Below are positions 26,194 to 35,227 of a stretch of DNA of 35,227 bases, in pieces (the stretch's first letter is position 1; each line of letters begins with the position of its first letter). The translations under genes were made by a program, and so were the position numbers. The notes under the pieces are model-generated. The model ran no database searches. It was not told the DNA's origin and saw nothing but the letters and a program-made list of their open reading frames with translations. Location: the NCBI GenBank assembly GCA_003963005.1, contig RXJW01000073.1, positions 1 to 35,227 of the forward strand. The letters are read 5' to 3'. The stretch is from Burkholderiales bacterium (GTDB taxonomy: Bacteria > Pseudomonadota > Gammaproteobacteria > Burkholderiales > Burkholderiaceae_C).

Positions 26194-26706
26194 TCAGCCG
26201 CCCTGGCGCAGCACGAGGCTGCGCTTGGCGGCTTGGGCGAGGTCGGTGCCCGAGGGGCCGCAGTCGGGGTAGGTGGCCTCGCCCATCGCGACCGCGACGT
26301 AGGCCAGCCGGCCGTCCAGCTCGTAGGCCCCGGTCAAGGTGCGGCGCAGGCGCTGCCCGACGAGGGCGGCCTCGGGGGCGCCCGCTGCCGGCAAGAGCAC
26401 TGCGAAGCCCGCCTTGCCGACCTGCACCACCTCGTCCGTGCTGCGCAGGCGATTGCGCACGCGCAGGCTGGCCGTTCGCAGCAGCGACTCGTGCTGCTCG
26501 GCGGTGGTCTCGGCCCGCGCCGAGGGCAGGGGCTCGAGTTCGATCCACAACATCGCCATTTGCTCGCCGGCGCGGCGGGAGCGCGACAGCCGGCGCGTCA
26601 GGTAGGGGGCCAATTCGGTCAGGGAGGCCACCTGGGGCAAGGTGGCGGCATAGCCCTGCCGGCCCTGAGGCGCGGTGGCGGGCGGGATCAGTTGGGTCAC
26701 GGTCAT
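26194..26706 (-). CDS. Degenerate GGDEF-like protein
   Basis: A 170-residue protein; ATG 26706 follows GGAG at a spacing of 6. The order of segments resembles a diguanylate cyclase domain: MAMLWIELEPL, then LRSTDEVVQVGKAGFAVLLP, then AYVAVAMGEATYPDCG and a final AAKRSL. The signature site reads GKAGF (97-101) instead of GGDEF, and the metal-binding and GTP-contact residues are missing, so it cannot make c-di-GMP. It could bind a nucleotide or partner. The fit is by eye and moderate. It converges with paralogue B and is divergent from the sigma factor gene. Confidence 0.6.
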   Translation of the reverse strand: MTVTQLIPPATAPQGRQGYAATLPQVASLTELAPYLTRRLSRSRRAGEQMAMLWIELEPLPSARAETTAEQHESLLRTASLRVRNRLRSTDEVVQVGKAGFAVLLPAAGAPEAALVGQRLRRTLTGAYELDGRLAYVAVAMGEATYPDCGPSGTDLAQAAKRSLVLRQGG

Positions 26707-26802
26707 CGCAAGCTCCAGGACGGGGATGCGCGCCCTCGCGGTCACGCAAAACGGTCTTCAGGCTTCAAAACGCAGCGCCAGGCCGGGCCCCGACATCACC
26801 GA

Positions 26803-26817
26803 CCAAAATTTTTTTGG
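26803..26817. promoter_or_regulatory. AT-rich palindrome in the divergent promoter region
   Basis: CCAAAA (26803-26808), TTT, TTTTGG (26812-26817) is a perfect 6-base inverted repeat in otherwise very GC-rich DNA, 57-71 bases upstream of the sigma factor's first GTG. TTGACG at 26826-26831 is a good -35 element, but no -10 lies at 16-18 bases. It may be a regulator site or an upstream element. Confidence 0.35.
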
Positions 26818-26873
26818 GGGATGGATTGACGTCGGGTTCTTCTCTTGCCTCGTTGTCGTAACCGACCGCTACA

Positions 26874-27437
26874 GTGCAGCCCGTGCAAGAGATCACCCAA
26901 TTGCTCAAGGCGGCCCAGGCTGGCGATCGCAGCGCGGCCGACGAGGTCGTGGCGCGCCTTTACAGCGACCTCCAGCGCCTGGCGCGCAGCAGCCTGCGGC
27001 GCTCGGGGGAACTCACCCTGCTGGATACACAGGCCCTGGTCCATGAAGCCTGGCTGAGGCTGGAGGGGGTGCCGGGCGCTGATTTCCCGGACCGGCGCCA
27101 CTTCCTCGCCTACGCCGCGCGGGCGATGCGCAGCGTCGTCATCGATCTGGTGCGCGCCCGCCAGGCCGAGCGGCGCGGTGGCGGGCTGCAGGCCTTGACG
27201 CTGAATACGGCCATCGCCGACCTCGCACCGCAGGATGAGACCCATGTGCTCCGCGTCCACGAGGCGCTGCAGGAGTTGGCCCAGGTCGAGCCGCGTCTGG
27301 CTCAGGTGGTCGAGATGCGCTATTTCGGTGGCCTGCTGGAACAGGAGATCGCCGATGCCCTCGGTGTGACCGAGCGGACCGTCCAGCGGGATTGGCACAA
27401 GGCCAAGCTCTTTCTGGCCATGAGCCTGGCAGCATGA
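26874..27437 (+). CDS. ECF-type sigma factor, ECF43-like (phosphorylation-dependent class)
   Basis: A 187-residue alternative sigma factor. Region 2 runs to about residue 95 and region 4, with EMRYFGGLLEQEIADALGVTERTVQRDW, covers about 143-177. It is of the type with HFLAYAARAMRSVVIDLVR, found in sigma factors encoded beside Ser/Thr kinases. In normal ECF factors region 2.2 has an acidic DAED patch for core polymerase; here it reads LLDTQALVHEAWLRL, with Thr52 at that place. In Vibrio EcfP a threonine at this position (Thr51) is phosphorylated by its neighbour kinase to give activity, so the same is expected here. The only in-frame starts are GTG 26874 and GTG 26883; neither has a ribosome binding site, so start and translation mode are uncertain. 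Confidence 0.85.
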   Translation: MQPVQEITQLLKAAQAGDRSAADEVVARLYSDLQRLARSSLRRSGELTLLDTQALVHEAWLRLEGVPGADFPDRRHFLAYAARAMRSVVIDLVRARQAERRGGGLQALTLNTAIADLAPQDETHVLRVHEALQELAQVEPRLAQVVEMRYFGGLLEQEIADALGVTERTVQRDWHKAKLFLAMSLAA

Positions 27438-30037
27438 GCGCGCGCCCTGTTGACCGGTGGCGCGTGCTGAGCCCGCTGCTGGACGAGTTGCTGGACCTGG
27501 ACGCAGGCGCACGCGATGTTCGGCTGGCGCAGCTGGCGGCGCAGGACCCGGCGCTGGCCGAGGAACTGCGCGCGCTGCTGGCCCGTGATGAATCGCTGAA
27601 TGACCTGGGCTTCATGGAGCGCCCGGTCGCCGAGGCCCTGCAACTGGCACCGGCCCCGGCGATCGTCGAGGGGATGACCATCGGGCCCTACCGCCTCGAG
27701 AGAGAGCTGGGGCAGGGCGGCATGGGCAGTGTCTGGATCGCCGTGCGTGCCGACGGGCGGTTCGAGGGGCGGGTGGCCGTCAAGTTCCTGCGCAGCGGCC
27801 TGTTCGCCGCGGGTGACGCCGGGCGTTTCGCCCGCGAAGGCCAGATCCTCGCGCGGCTGGCGCATCCCAACATCGCGCGGCTGCTGGACGCGGGCGTCGT
27901 CGACGCGCAGCCCTACCTCGTGCTGGAGTATGTGGACGGGCAGCCCATCGACGGCTACTGCCGGGAAAGGGGCCTGGGCATCGAGGCGCGGGTGCGCCTG
28001 TTCCTGGACGTGCTTTCCGCCGTCGGCCATGCGCATGCGCGGCTGATCCTGCATCGTGACCTCAAGCCCAGCAACATCCTGGTCACGGCCGGCGGTGAGG
28101 TGAAGCTGCTGGACTTCGGCATCGCCAAGCTGCTTGACGAAGCGGGCCGTGGTGACGCCGGTTCCGAGCTGACGCAGTTGGCGGGGCATGCCTACACGCC
28201 GCACTACGCGGCGCCGGAGCAGGTGCAGCAGACGGAAGTCACGACGGCGACGGATGTCTACGCGCTAGGCGTGCTGCTCTACCAACTGCTCGGCGGCGGC
28301 CACCCCACCGCCGCCGACACCCAGATGCGGCTGGACCTGCTGAAGGCGGTCGTCGAGCAGGTGCCGCGTCGGCTGTCCGACGCGGCGGCGCAGGGCAGTG
28401 ATCCCTCGATGGCCAGGGAAGCCCGCGCCTTGCGGGGAGACGTGGACACGATCGTGGCCAAGGCGCTCAAGAAGCTGCCTGCCGATCGTTACGGCAACGC
28501 GCAGGCGCTGGCGGACGACCTGCGACGCTGGCTGGCTCACGAGCCGATCAGTGCCCGCCCGGACCGGGGCCTGTACGTGCTCGGCCGCTTCGTGCGCCGG
28601 CACCGCTGGCCGATGGCCGCAGGCACGGTCGCGGTGCTCGCCCTCGTGGCGCTGACGGCGGTCAGCGCCATCCAGGCCCGCCGGGCCTCGGCGGCCGAGC
28701 AAATGGCCCAGGCGCGCCGGCAGCAAGCCGAGTCCCTGCTGTCTTACCTGCTCGGCGAGATGGCCAGCCAGTTGCGGCCGGTGGGGCGCCTGTCGTTGCT
28801 GGAGAGCATTGGTCAGCAGGCGCTGGAGGTGCTGGGCACGGCTGAACCCGCTGCGGGTGCCAGCGTCGATGACCTGCTCAAGCGGGTGAAGGCGCTGCTG
28901 ATGGTGGCCGAGGTCAACCTGAAGAAGGAGCGCTTCGGCACGGCCGCCGATGCCCTGGCGGCGGCGCAGCGATGGCTGGACGAGGCACGTCGGCTGCAGC
29001 CGGATGACGAAGGCGTGCTGCGCCAGGGCACCCAGCTCGCATTCTGGTGGGGGGAGCTGGCGCAGTGGCAGGGGCGCCCCGACGAGACCCGGCGGCACTG
29101 GACGGCCTACCGGGACATCGCTCAGCAGTGGGTGCGCCGGCAGCCGACCTCCGATGAAGCGCTGCTGGAGTTGTCCAGCGCCCAGAGCAACCTGGGCATC
29201 CTCGCCTTGCGGGCCTTGCGATTGCCGGAAGCCGCGTCGCTGTTCAGTGTGGCCCTCGATTCCTCCCGGCAGCTGTACCGGCGCAACCCGGCCGCGGGCG
29301 ACTTCGAGAAGAAGCTCAACGATGACCTCATCTGGGCGGTCGAGGTGGCCGTTGTCGCGGGAAGGGCCAACGACGGTCTGGTGCTGAACGACGAACTGGC
29401 CCTGCTGCAGGACAAGCGTCTGGCCGCCCGCCCCGGCGATCTGGTGCCCAAGGTTGATCGCGCCATCGGGCTGTGGTGGCGCGCGCAGGCACTCGAGCTG
29501 CTGGACCGGGCGCGGGACGCCGCACAGGCGCGCGGCCAGAGCCTGGCCTTGCTCCAGGAAGCCGCGGCCGGCGAGCCCAAGAACCAGCGTTGGCGCCGCT
29601 ACCTGCTGGAGCGGGAGGTGCAGCACCTGCTGCTGCCGCTGGTGCGTGACACGGCAGCGCATGCCGATCTGAAACCGCGTGTCGACGCGCTGCAAGCGAT
29701 GCAGGCCAACCTCACGGGGACCCCATCGGCGATCGTGCGCAACCTGCTGGGCCTGTGGCAGTCGCGCCAGCAGCCGCCGACCGAAGCGTTGGCCTTGCTG
29801 GACCAGTTGTTGGCCCTGCCGCCGGATTGGGCGCCGAGCGCCCCGAGACCGCGCTACACCGAGATGACGACCCGCGCCTACCTCGAAGCGGAGCGCTGGC
29901 GTCTGTCGAGAGTGCATCGACTCCCGCTGCCTCAAGCCACCTGCACCGGCGCCCTGGCTTACTGGGCGCCGGTGTTCGAGGCCGGCGTGGCAGGCCCCGT
30001 TCCTGATCTGTGGCGCCAGATCAAGGACTGTTCATGA
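27434..30037 (+). CDS. Membrane Ser/Thr protein kinase with C-terminal repeat region
   Basis: An 867-residue kinase whose ATG overlaps the sigma factor stop (ATGA), so the two are translationally coupled. An N-terminal helical part (1-75) precedes a full PknB-type kinase domain: GQGGMGSV, Lys117 in VAVKFL, HRDLKPSN with Asp209, DFG with Asp227, and YAAPEQ. One membrane helix (about 394-414) follows, and the remaining 450 residues are alpha-helical TPR-like repeats that would lie in the periplasm as sensor. By comparison with PknT-EcfP and PknS-EcfK pairs, its substrate should be the sigma factor, on Thr52. The activating cue is unknown; in related systems it is envelope stress or predation. 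Confidence 0.92.
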   Translation: MSARPVDRWRVLSPLLDELLDLDAGARDVRLAQLAAQDPALAEELRALLARDESLNDLGFMERPVAEALQLAPAPAIVEGMTIGPYRLERELGQGGMGSVWIAVRADGRFEGRVAVKFLRSGLFAAGDAGRFAREGQILARLAHPNIARLLDAGVVDAQPYLVLEYVDGQPIDGYCRERGLGIEARVRLFLDVLSAVGHAHARLILHRDLKPSNILVTAGGEVKLLDFGIAKLLDEAGRGDAGSELTQLAGHAYTPHYAAPEQVQQTEVTTATDVYALGVLLYQLLGGGHPTAADTQMRLDLLKAVVEQVPRRLSDAAAQGSDPSMAREARALRGDVDTIVAKALKKLPADRYGNAQALADDLRRWLAHEPISARPDRGLYVLGRFVRRHRWPMAAGTVAVLALVALTAVSAIQARRASAAEQMAQARRQQAESLLSYLLGEMASQLRPVGRLSLLESIGQQALEVLGTAEPAAGASVDDLLKRVKALLMVAEVNLKKERFGTAADALAAAQRWLDEARRLQPDDEGVLRQGTQLAFWWGELAQWQGRPDETRRHWTAYRDIAQQWVRRQPTSDEALLELSSAQSNLGILALRALRLPEAASLFSVALDSSRQLYRRNPAAGDFEKKLNDDLIWAVEVAVVAGRANDGLVLNDELALLQDKRLAARPGDLVPKVDRAIGLWWRAQALELLDRARDAAQARGQSLALLQEAAAGEPKNQRWRRYLLEREVQHLLLPLVRDTAAHADLKPRVDALQAMQANLTGTPSAIVRNLLGLWQSRQQPPTEALALLDQLLALPPDWAPSAPRPRYTEMTTRAYLEAERWRLSRVHRLPLPQATCTGALAYWAPVFEAGVAGPVPDLWRQIKDCS

Positions 30038-30063
30038 CGCGCCGCCTTCAAGGAGGAAACCCC

Positions 30064-30471
30064 ATGTCAGACCCTCAGCTCGGTTCGACCAGGAACCCGT
30101 ATCCGGTCACGGTGACCGCGGGCTTCGACGGCAACAACCATCCCTACTTCCTGTACTTCAATCCGGCCGGCGTGCCGATCCAGTCGCCGCTCATCATCCC
30201 GGCGGCGAACCCGCCGCATGACAGCATCCAGTTCACGCAGACGGGCGACAACACGGCGCTGCGCCTGTGGGCGGCGGTCACGCACACGCTGGACGGCAGC
30301 TCGCCCGTGCCGCAGGGTGACAACCTGCTTCTGGCACTGGGTGGCCGGGTCGCCATCGCGGTCAACGTGGGCACCTGGCGTGGCACGGTGCTCGTGTTTG
30401 AGCGCCTGGAAGATGGCGTCGTCGTGGGCCTGGTGCCCACGCCCGACCCGGTGTCCGAGAACCCGGGCTGA
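30064..30471 (+). CDS. Unknown small protein downstream of the kinase
   Basis: A 135-residue protein starting at ATG 30064 after a near-perfect AGGAGG (30051-30056, spacing 7); an upstream ATG at 30034 overlaps the kinase stop but would place that site inside the gene. I do not recognise the family. The sequence is beta-rich with hydrophobic alternation, low in charge, has no signal peptide or membrane helix, and contains RNPYPVTVTAGFDGNNHPYF and WAAVTHTLDG. The strong binding site suggests high expression. Position 26 bases after the kinase makes it a candidate effector or output of the sigma factor-kinase module. Confidence 0.65.
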   Translation: MSDPQLGSTRNPYPVTVTAGFDGNNHPYFLYFNPAGVPIQSPLIIPAANPPHDSIQFTQTGDNTALRLWAAVTHTLDGSSPVPQGDNLLLALGGRVAIAVNVGTWRGTVLVFERLEDGVVVGLVPTPDPVSENPG

Positions 30472-30495
30472 AGCCAGCTGCCGCGGGGCCGGTGC

Positions 30496-31347
30496 TCAGC
30501 CCAGGCCGAGCCCGGTCAGGCGCTGGTAGCGCTTGCGCAGAAAATCGGCAGCGAGCTTGGCATCGCTGCCGACACGCTCGCCGATGTAGAGCTCCTGCCG
30601 GCGCTCGGCAATCTGCGCGCGCAACCGGGCGGCCATGATGTCCAGGGGCCGCATGCCGCCCACTTCAGCGCGCTCCACGGCGACGCGCAGCTCGTGCATC
30701 TGCTGCGATTGCAGCAGCGCCATCTGGGCCTGCACGATGCGGATGCGGCTCTGCACCATGTGCTCGCACAGACCGAGCCAGGCGCGCACCGCGTCGGCCG
30801 GGCCGCCGATGACCTTCTCGGGCAACTCGCCCGCGGCCAGCAGCAGGCTTTCCAGCTTTCTGCGGTCACCGCTGGCATAGGCCTCATTGACGATCATCAT
30901 CCGCTGCTCGCAGACCTCGCGCTCCGGGCCGGATGGCGCCAGGTCGGGGTGAAAGCGCATCGCTGCGCGCCGGTACAGCGTCTTGAGACTGGGGGGCGGA
31001 AGGTCGGTCAGCGGGCCGGTCGGTTCCGGCGGCAGCGGGGTGGCCTCGGGCAGCGGCGGGATGTCGGGCCAGGTCTTGCTGCGTGGGGCGGCTGACATCG
31101 GCACCTCGACGCCCTGGCGCTTGAGGGTGTCCGACAGCAGGGCCGTGGCCTGGTGGAGCTGGGCTTCGAGTTCGTCGAGCTCGCGCATGAGCGGGCCGAG
31201 GGCTTCGAGGTAGCGCTGGCGAAAACCCAGCAGCTTGGCCCGGGCGCCGTCGTGGTCGGCCTCGAGCACTGCCAGGTAGCGCTGCAGATCCTGCAGCTGC
31301 TCGCGTCGACGCGTCAGGTCGTGCCTTGTGAGTGCCATGCTCGCCAT
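30496..31347 (-). CDS. J-domain (DnaJ-like) protein
   Basis: A 283-residue protein (ATG 31347; ATG 31338 and 31380 are alternatives with similarly weak signals). An N-terminal coiled coil (about 5-80) and a Pro-rich linker are followed by a J domain: LKTLYRRAAMRFHPDLAPSG with His133-Pro134-Asp135, the motif that stimulates Hsp70/DnaK. A long helical C-terminal part carries no zinc-finger CxxCxGxG repeats, so it is a J-domain cochaperone of the type III kind rather than DnaJ itself. The client is unknown. It is convergent with the unknown protein at 30064-30471. Confidence 0.82.
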   Translation of the reverse strand: MASMALTRHDLTRRREQLQDLQRYLAVLEADHDGARAKLLGFRQRYLEALGPLMRELDELEAQLHQATALLSDTLKRQGVEVPMSAAPRSKTWPDIPPLPEATPLPPEPTGPLTDLPPPSLKTLYRRAAMRFHPDLAPSGPEREVCEQRMMIVNEAYASGDRRKLESLLLAAGELPEKVIGGPADAVRAWLGLCEHMVQSRIRIVQAQMALLQSQQMHELRVAVERAEVGGMRPLDIMAARLRAQIAERRQELYIGERVGSDAKLAADFLRKRYQRLTGLGLG

Positions 31348-31378
31348 GAGCCCCGATTCTGCCTGCAGCAGACGGAGC

Positions 31379-31431
31379 AACGGCCCGGAAAGCCGTGCTT
31401 CCCGGGCCGTTTTAACGCGGATTTACCCGCG
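31379..31431. terminator. Two hairpins after hppA
   Basis: AACGGCCCGG (31379-31388) pairs with CCGGGCCGTT (31402-31411) over 10 bases; CGCGG (31416-31420) pairs with CCGCG (31427-31431). They lie just after the hppA stop at 31433 on the minus strand. Four T follow the large stem on the plus strand, while the minus-strand side has only a weak T tract, so minus-strand termination may be partial. Confidence 0.6.
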
Positions 31432-31432
31432 A

Positions 31433-33607
<2,175 letters not shown>

Positions 33608-33759
33608 GAATAAGTCTCCTCAGGTGCGTGTGATTTGTCCGGCCCCGACGGGCTGCAGGGGCCTGCGCGGCGGAGCTTAAGTGCCGGCCTTGCGGTGTAA
33701 GGGCAGCGTTTACCAGCAAACCTAGAATCGGGGTTTTCCTTAGCCCTTAGAACCAAACC
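33608..33759. promoter_or_regulatory. Divergent promoter region between hppA and ppa
   Basis: A 152-base gap holding signals for both genes. TAGAAT at 33723-33728 is a good -10 for ppa, with a weak -35 near 33700-33705 (AGGGCA); transcription would start about 25 bases before ATG 33760. The hppA ribosome binding site is AGGAG on the minus strand, 8 bases before its ATG. No clear promoter was found for hppA. Confidence 0.5.
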
Positions 33760-34290
33760 ATGAGCCTGCACAACGTGTCCCCCGGCGCCAAGGCGCCCGA
33801 TGAATTCAACGTCATCATCGAGATCCCGATGAATGCCGACCCGATCAAGTACGAGGTCGACAAGGAGACCGGTGCGTTGTTCGTCGACCGCTTCCTGACC
33901 ACGCCGATGTACTACCCCTGCAACTACGGGTACATCCCCAGGACGCTGGCGGACGATGGGGACCCGGTCGACGTGCTCGTGATCACGCCGTTCGCGCTGC
34001 AGCCGGGCGTGGTCGTGACCTGCCGGCCGCTGGGCGTGCTGATGATGGACGACGAAGCCGGTGGCGACGCCAAGCTGCTCGCCGTGCCGACCAGCAAGAT
34101 CCTGCCGATGTACGACCACTGGCAGCAGATTGAAGACGTGAACCCGGCCCGCCGCGCCGCGATCCAGCACTTCTTCGAGCACTACAAGGACCTGGAAAAG
34201 GGCAAGTGGGTCAAGGTCAAGGGCTGGGAAGGCGCGGAAGCCGCCAAGCGCGAGATCACCGAGGGCATGGCGAATTTCGCCAAGGCCTGA
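33760..34290 (+). CDS. ppa: Soluble inorganic pyrophosphatase
   Basis: A 176-residue cytoplasmic enzyme, the length of family I bacterial pyrophosphatases. It splits pyrophosphate to phosphate and pulls biosynthetic reactions forward. The metal-site signature [10 protein letters not shown] provides Asp66, Asp68 and Asp71; [18 protein letters not shown] contains the substrate Lys30 and Glu residues; [13 protein letters not shown] is the usual C-terminal segment. The start at ATG 33760 is fixed by the N-terminal MSLHNVSPG of the family. A terminator follows (34311-34334). Confidence 0.96.
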   Translation: MSLHNVSPGAKAPDEFNVIIEIPMNADPIKYEVDKETGALFVDRFLTTPMYYPCNYGYIPRTLADDGDPVDVLVITPFALQPGVVVTCRPLGVLMMDDEAGGDAKLLAVPTSKILPMYDHWQQIEDVNPARRAAIQHFFEHYKDLEKGKWVKVKGWEGAEAAKREITEGMANFAKA

Positions 34291-34308
34291 TCGGGCGCTG
34301 CGCCGGTC

Positions 34309-35227
34309 TCAAGACGCCGCATCTGCGGCGTCTTTTGCTTTGTAGGGGGCGTGCTCGTTCAGCTCGCTGAGGTAGCCGGCCATGGCCTGGCCCTCCTGGG
34401 CGAGGAAATCGTTCACCGCATCGGCGAACGAGGGGTGTGCCAGCCAGTGGCTCGATGCGGTGGGCGTGGGCATCAGGCCCCGGGCCATCTTGTGCTCGCC
34501 CTGCGCACCACCCTCGAAGCGCTGGTAGCCGTGTTCGATGCACCAGGCCAGCGGCTGGTAGTAGCAGGCGTCGAAATGCAGGTTCGGGATGTGCTCGACC
34601 GCGCCCCAGTAGCGGCCGAAGGCGGCGCGTCGCGCCGGGTCCAGCGCGATCAGTGACGCGGCCACGCGCGTCGCACCCCGGCGGGCGGTGAACAGCAGCC
34701 AGTGCTCGGGCATGTCGCTCGCCATGCGGGCGAAGAAGTCCCGGGTGAGGTAGGGCTTGCTGTGGTGGGCGCGGTAGGTGAGCTGGTAGCAGCGGTAGAA
34801 GAAGTCCCAGTCCTCGGACGTGAGGTCGGCCCCGGTGCGCGCCTGGAACGTGACGCCCGCCTCGCGCACGCGGCGCTGCTCCTGCTGGATTTTCTTGCGC
34901 TTCTCGCGCTGCAGCCGGGCGAGGAAGCCAGCGAAGTCGGTGTCGCCCTCGGCCGTCCAGTGGAATTGCACACCGGTCCGGGCCATGCAGCCGGCGGCGG
35001 CGAGGGCCTGCTGGTCGGCTTCTTCACCGAACAGCGCGTGCAGGGACGACGCGTCCGTTTCGCGGGCCAGTGCCCGCAGCGCCTGCGCCAGCATCCCGCG
35101 GGCCTCGTCATCCACCGCCAGCAGGCGGCTGCCGGGCACGGGCGTGAAGGGAACGGCCACCAGCAGCTTCGGGTAGTAGCGCAGGCCGTGGCGGTGGTAG
35201 GCGTCGGCCCAGGCCCAGTCGAACACG
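34309..35227 (-). CDS. FemAB-like GNAT-family protein (DUF482), 5' end missing
   Basis: The last 305 or so codons of a gene running off the right edge of the window; the first visible residues, FDWAWADAYHRHG and YYPKLLVAVPFTPVPGSRLL, are internal to the family. Further signatures are KRKKIQQEQRRV, HSKPYLTRDFFARM and ARGLMPTPTASSHWL. Proteins of this family (PF04339) are related to FemAB/GNAT acyltransferases and are called peptidoglycan-biosynthesis or N-acetyltransferase proteins, although no substrate is proven. It converges with ppa and its final codons are used by the shared terminator hairpin. Confidence 0.85.
   Translation of the reverse strand, partial: VFDWAWADAYHRHGLRYYPKLLVAVPFTPVPGSRLLAVDDEARGMLAQALRALARETDASSLHALFGEEADQQALAAAGCMARTGVQFHWTAEGDTDFAGFLARLQREKRKKIQQEQRRVREAGVTFQARTGADLTSEDWDFFYRCYQLTYRAHHSKPYLTRDFFARMASDMPEHWLLFTARRGATRVAASLIALDPARRAAFGRYWGAVEHIPNLHFDACYYQPLAWCIEHGYQRFEGGAQGEHKMARGLMPTPTASSHWLAHPSFADAVNDFLAQEGQAMAGYLSELNEHAPYKAKDAADAAS
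34311..34338. terminator. Bidirectional terminator embedded in the end of the GNAT gene
   Basis: AAGACGCCGC (34311-34320) and GCGGCGTCTT (34325-34334) form a perfect 10-base stem with the loop ATCT, followed by more T (to 34336). It terminates ppa on the plus strand. The same bases encode the last residues (DAADAAS) of the convergent GNAT-family gene, whose stop is at 34309-34311. Confidence 0.85.

Overview
The window is GC-rich, tightly packed DNA from a betaproteobacterium, most likely a Burkholderiales member of the Rubrivivax/Leptothrix/Comamonadaceae type. This rests on the gene families and layout (a fatty-acid oxidation block with a DmdC-type acyl-CoA dehydrogenase, a proton-pumping pyrophosphatase beside soluble pyrophosphatase, a FemAB-like GNAT protein), on codon use and on the type of intergenic repeat. 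The species cannot be named from the sequence alone.

Region 1 (1-5202, + strand) is a beta-oxidation cluster: the end of a 3-hydroxyacyl-CoA dehydrogenase, a thiolase, a hotdog thioesterase, an acyl-CoA dehydrogenase, an SDR dehydrogenase and a second PaaI-type thioesterase. Region 2 (5203-8403, +) has an RpiB/LacA/LacB-family isomerase behind a promoter overlapped by a KdgR-like palindrome, then a SNF2-type helicase.

Region 3 (8432-21846, all on the - strand) is the most unusual part: eight consecutive regulatory genes. In transcription order they are a very divergent EarP-family (EF-P rhamnosyltransferase-like) protein, a receiver-like protein without the phospho-acceptor Asp, a hybrid histidine kinase with all motifs intact, a LytTR response regulator, two tandem paralogous membrane hybrid 'kinases' whose phospho-acceptor His is Gln, a small membrane protein resembling a stripped-down LytS kinase, and a PAS-GGDEF-EAL protein. 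The two paralogues and the LytS-like gene overlap by ATGA, so they are one translationally coupled operon.

Region 4 (21847-31347) is accessory and signalling DNA: two paralogous small proteins of unknown family sharing a VDIV-RH--ACDKRRRLQR block, a DMP19/DUF4375 protein, a membrane coiled-coil protein, a chemoreceptor, a degenerate GGDEF-like protein, an ECF43-like sigma factor overlapping a membrane Ser/Thr kinase gene (a sigma factor-phosphorylation module), an unknown 135-residue protein, and a J-domain protein.

Region 5 (31433-35227) is housekeeping: K+-independent membrane pyrophosphatase (hppA) divergent from soluble pyrophosphatase (ppa), followed by a convergent FemAB-like acyltransferase cut by the window edge. 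No rRNA, tRNA, CRISPR array, transposase or phage gene was recognised.
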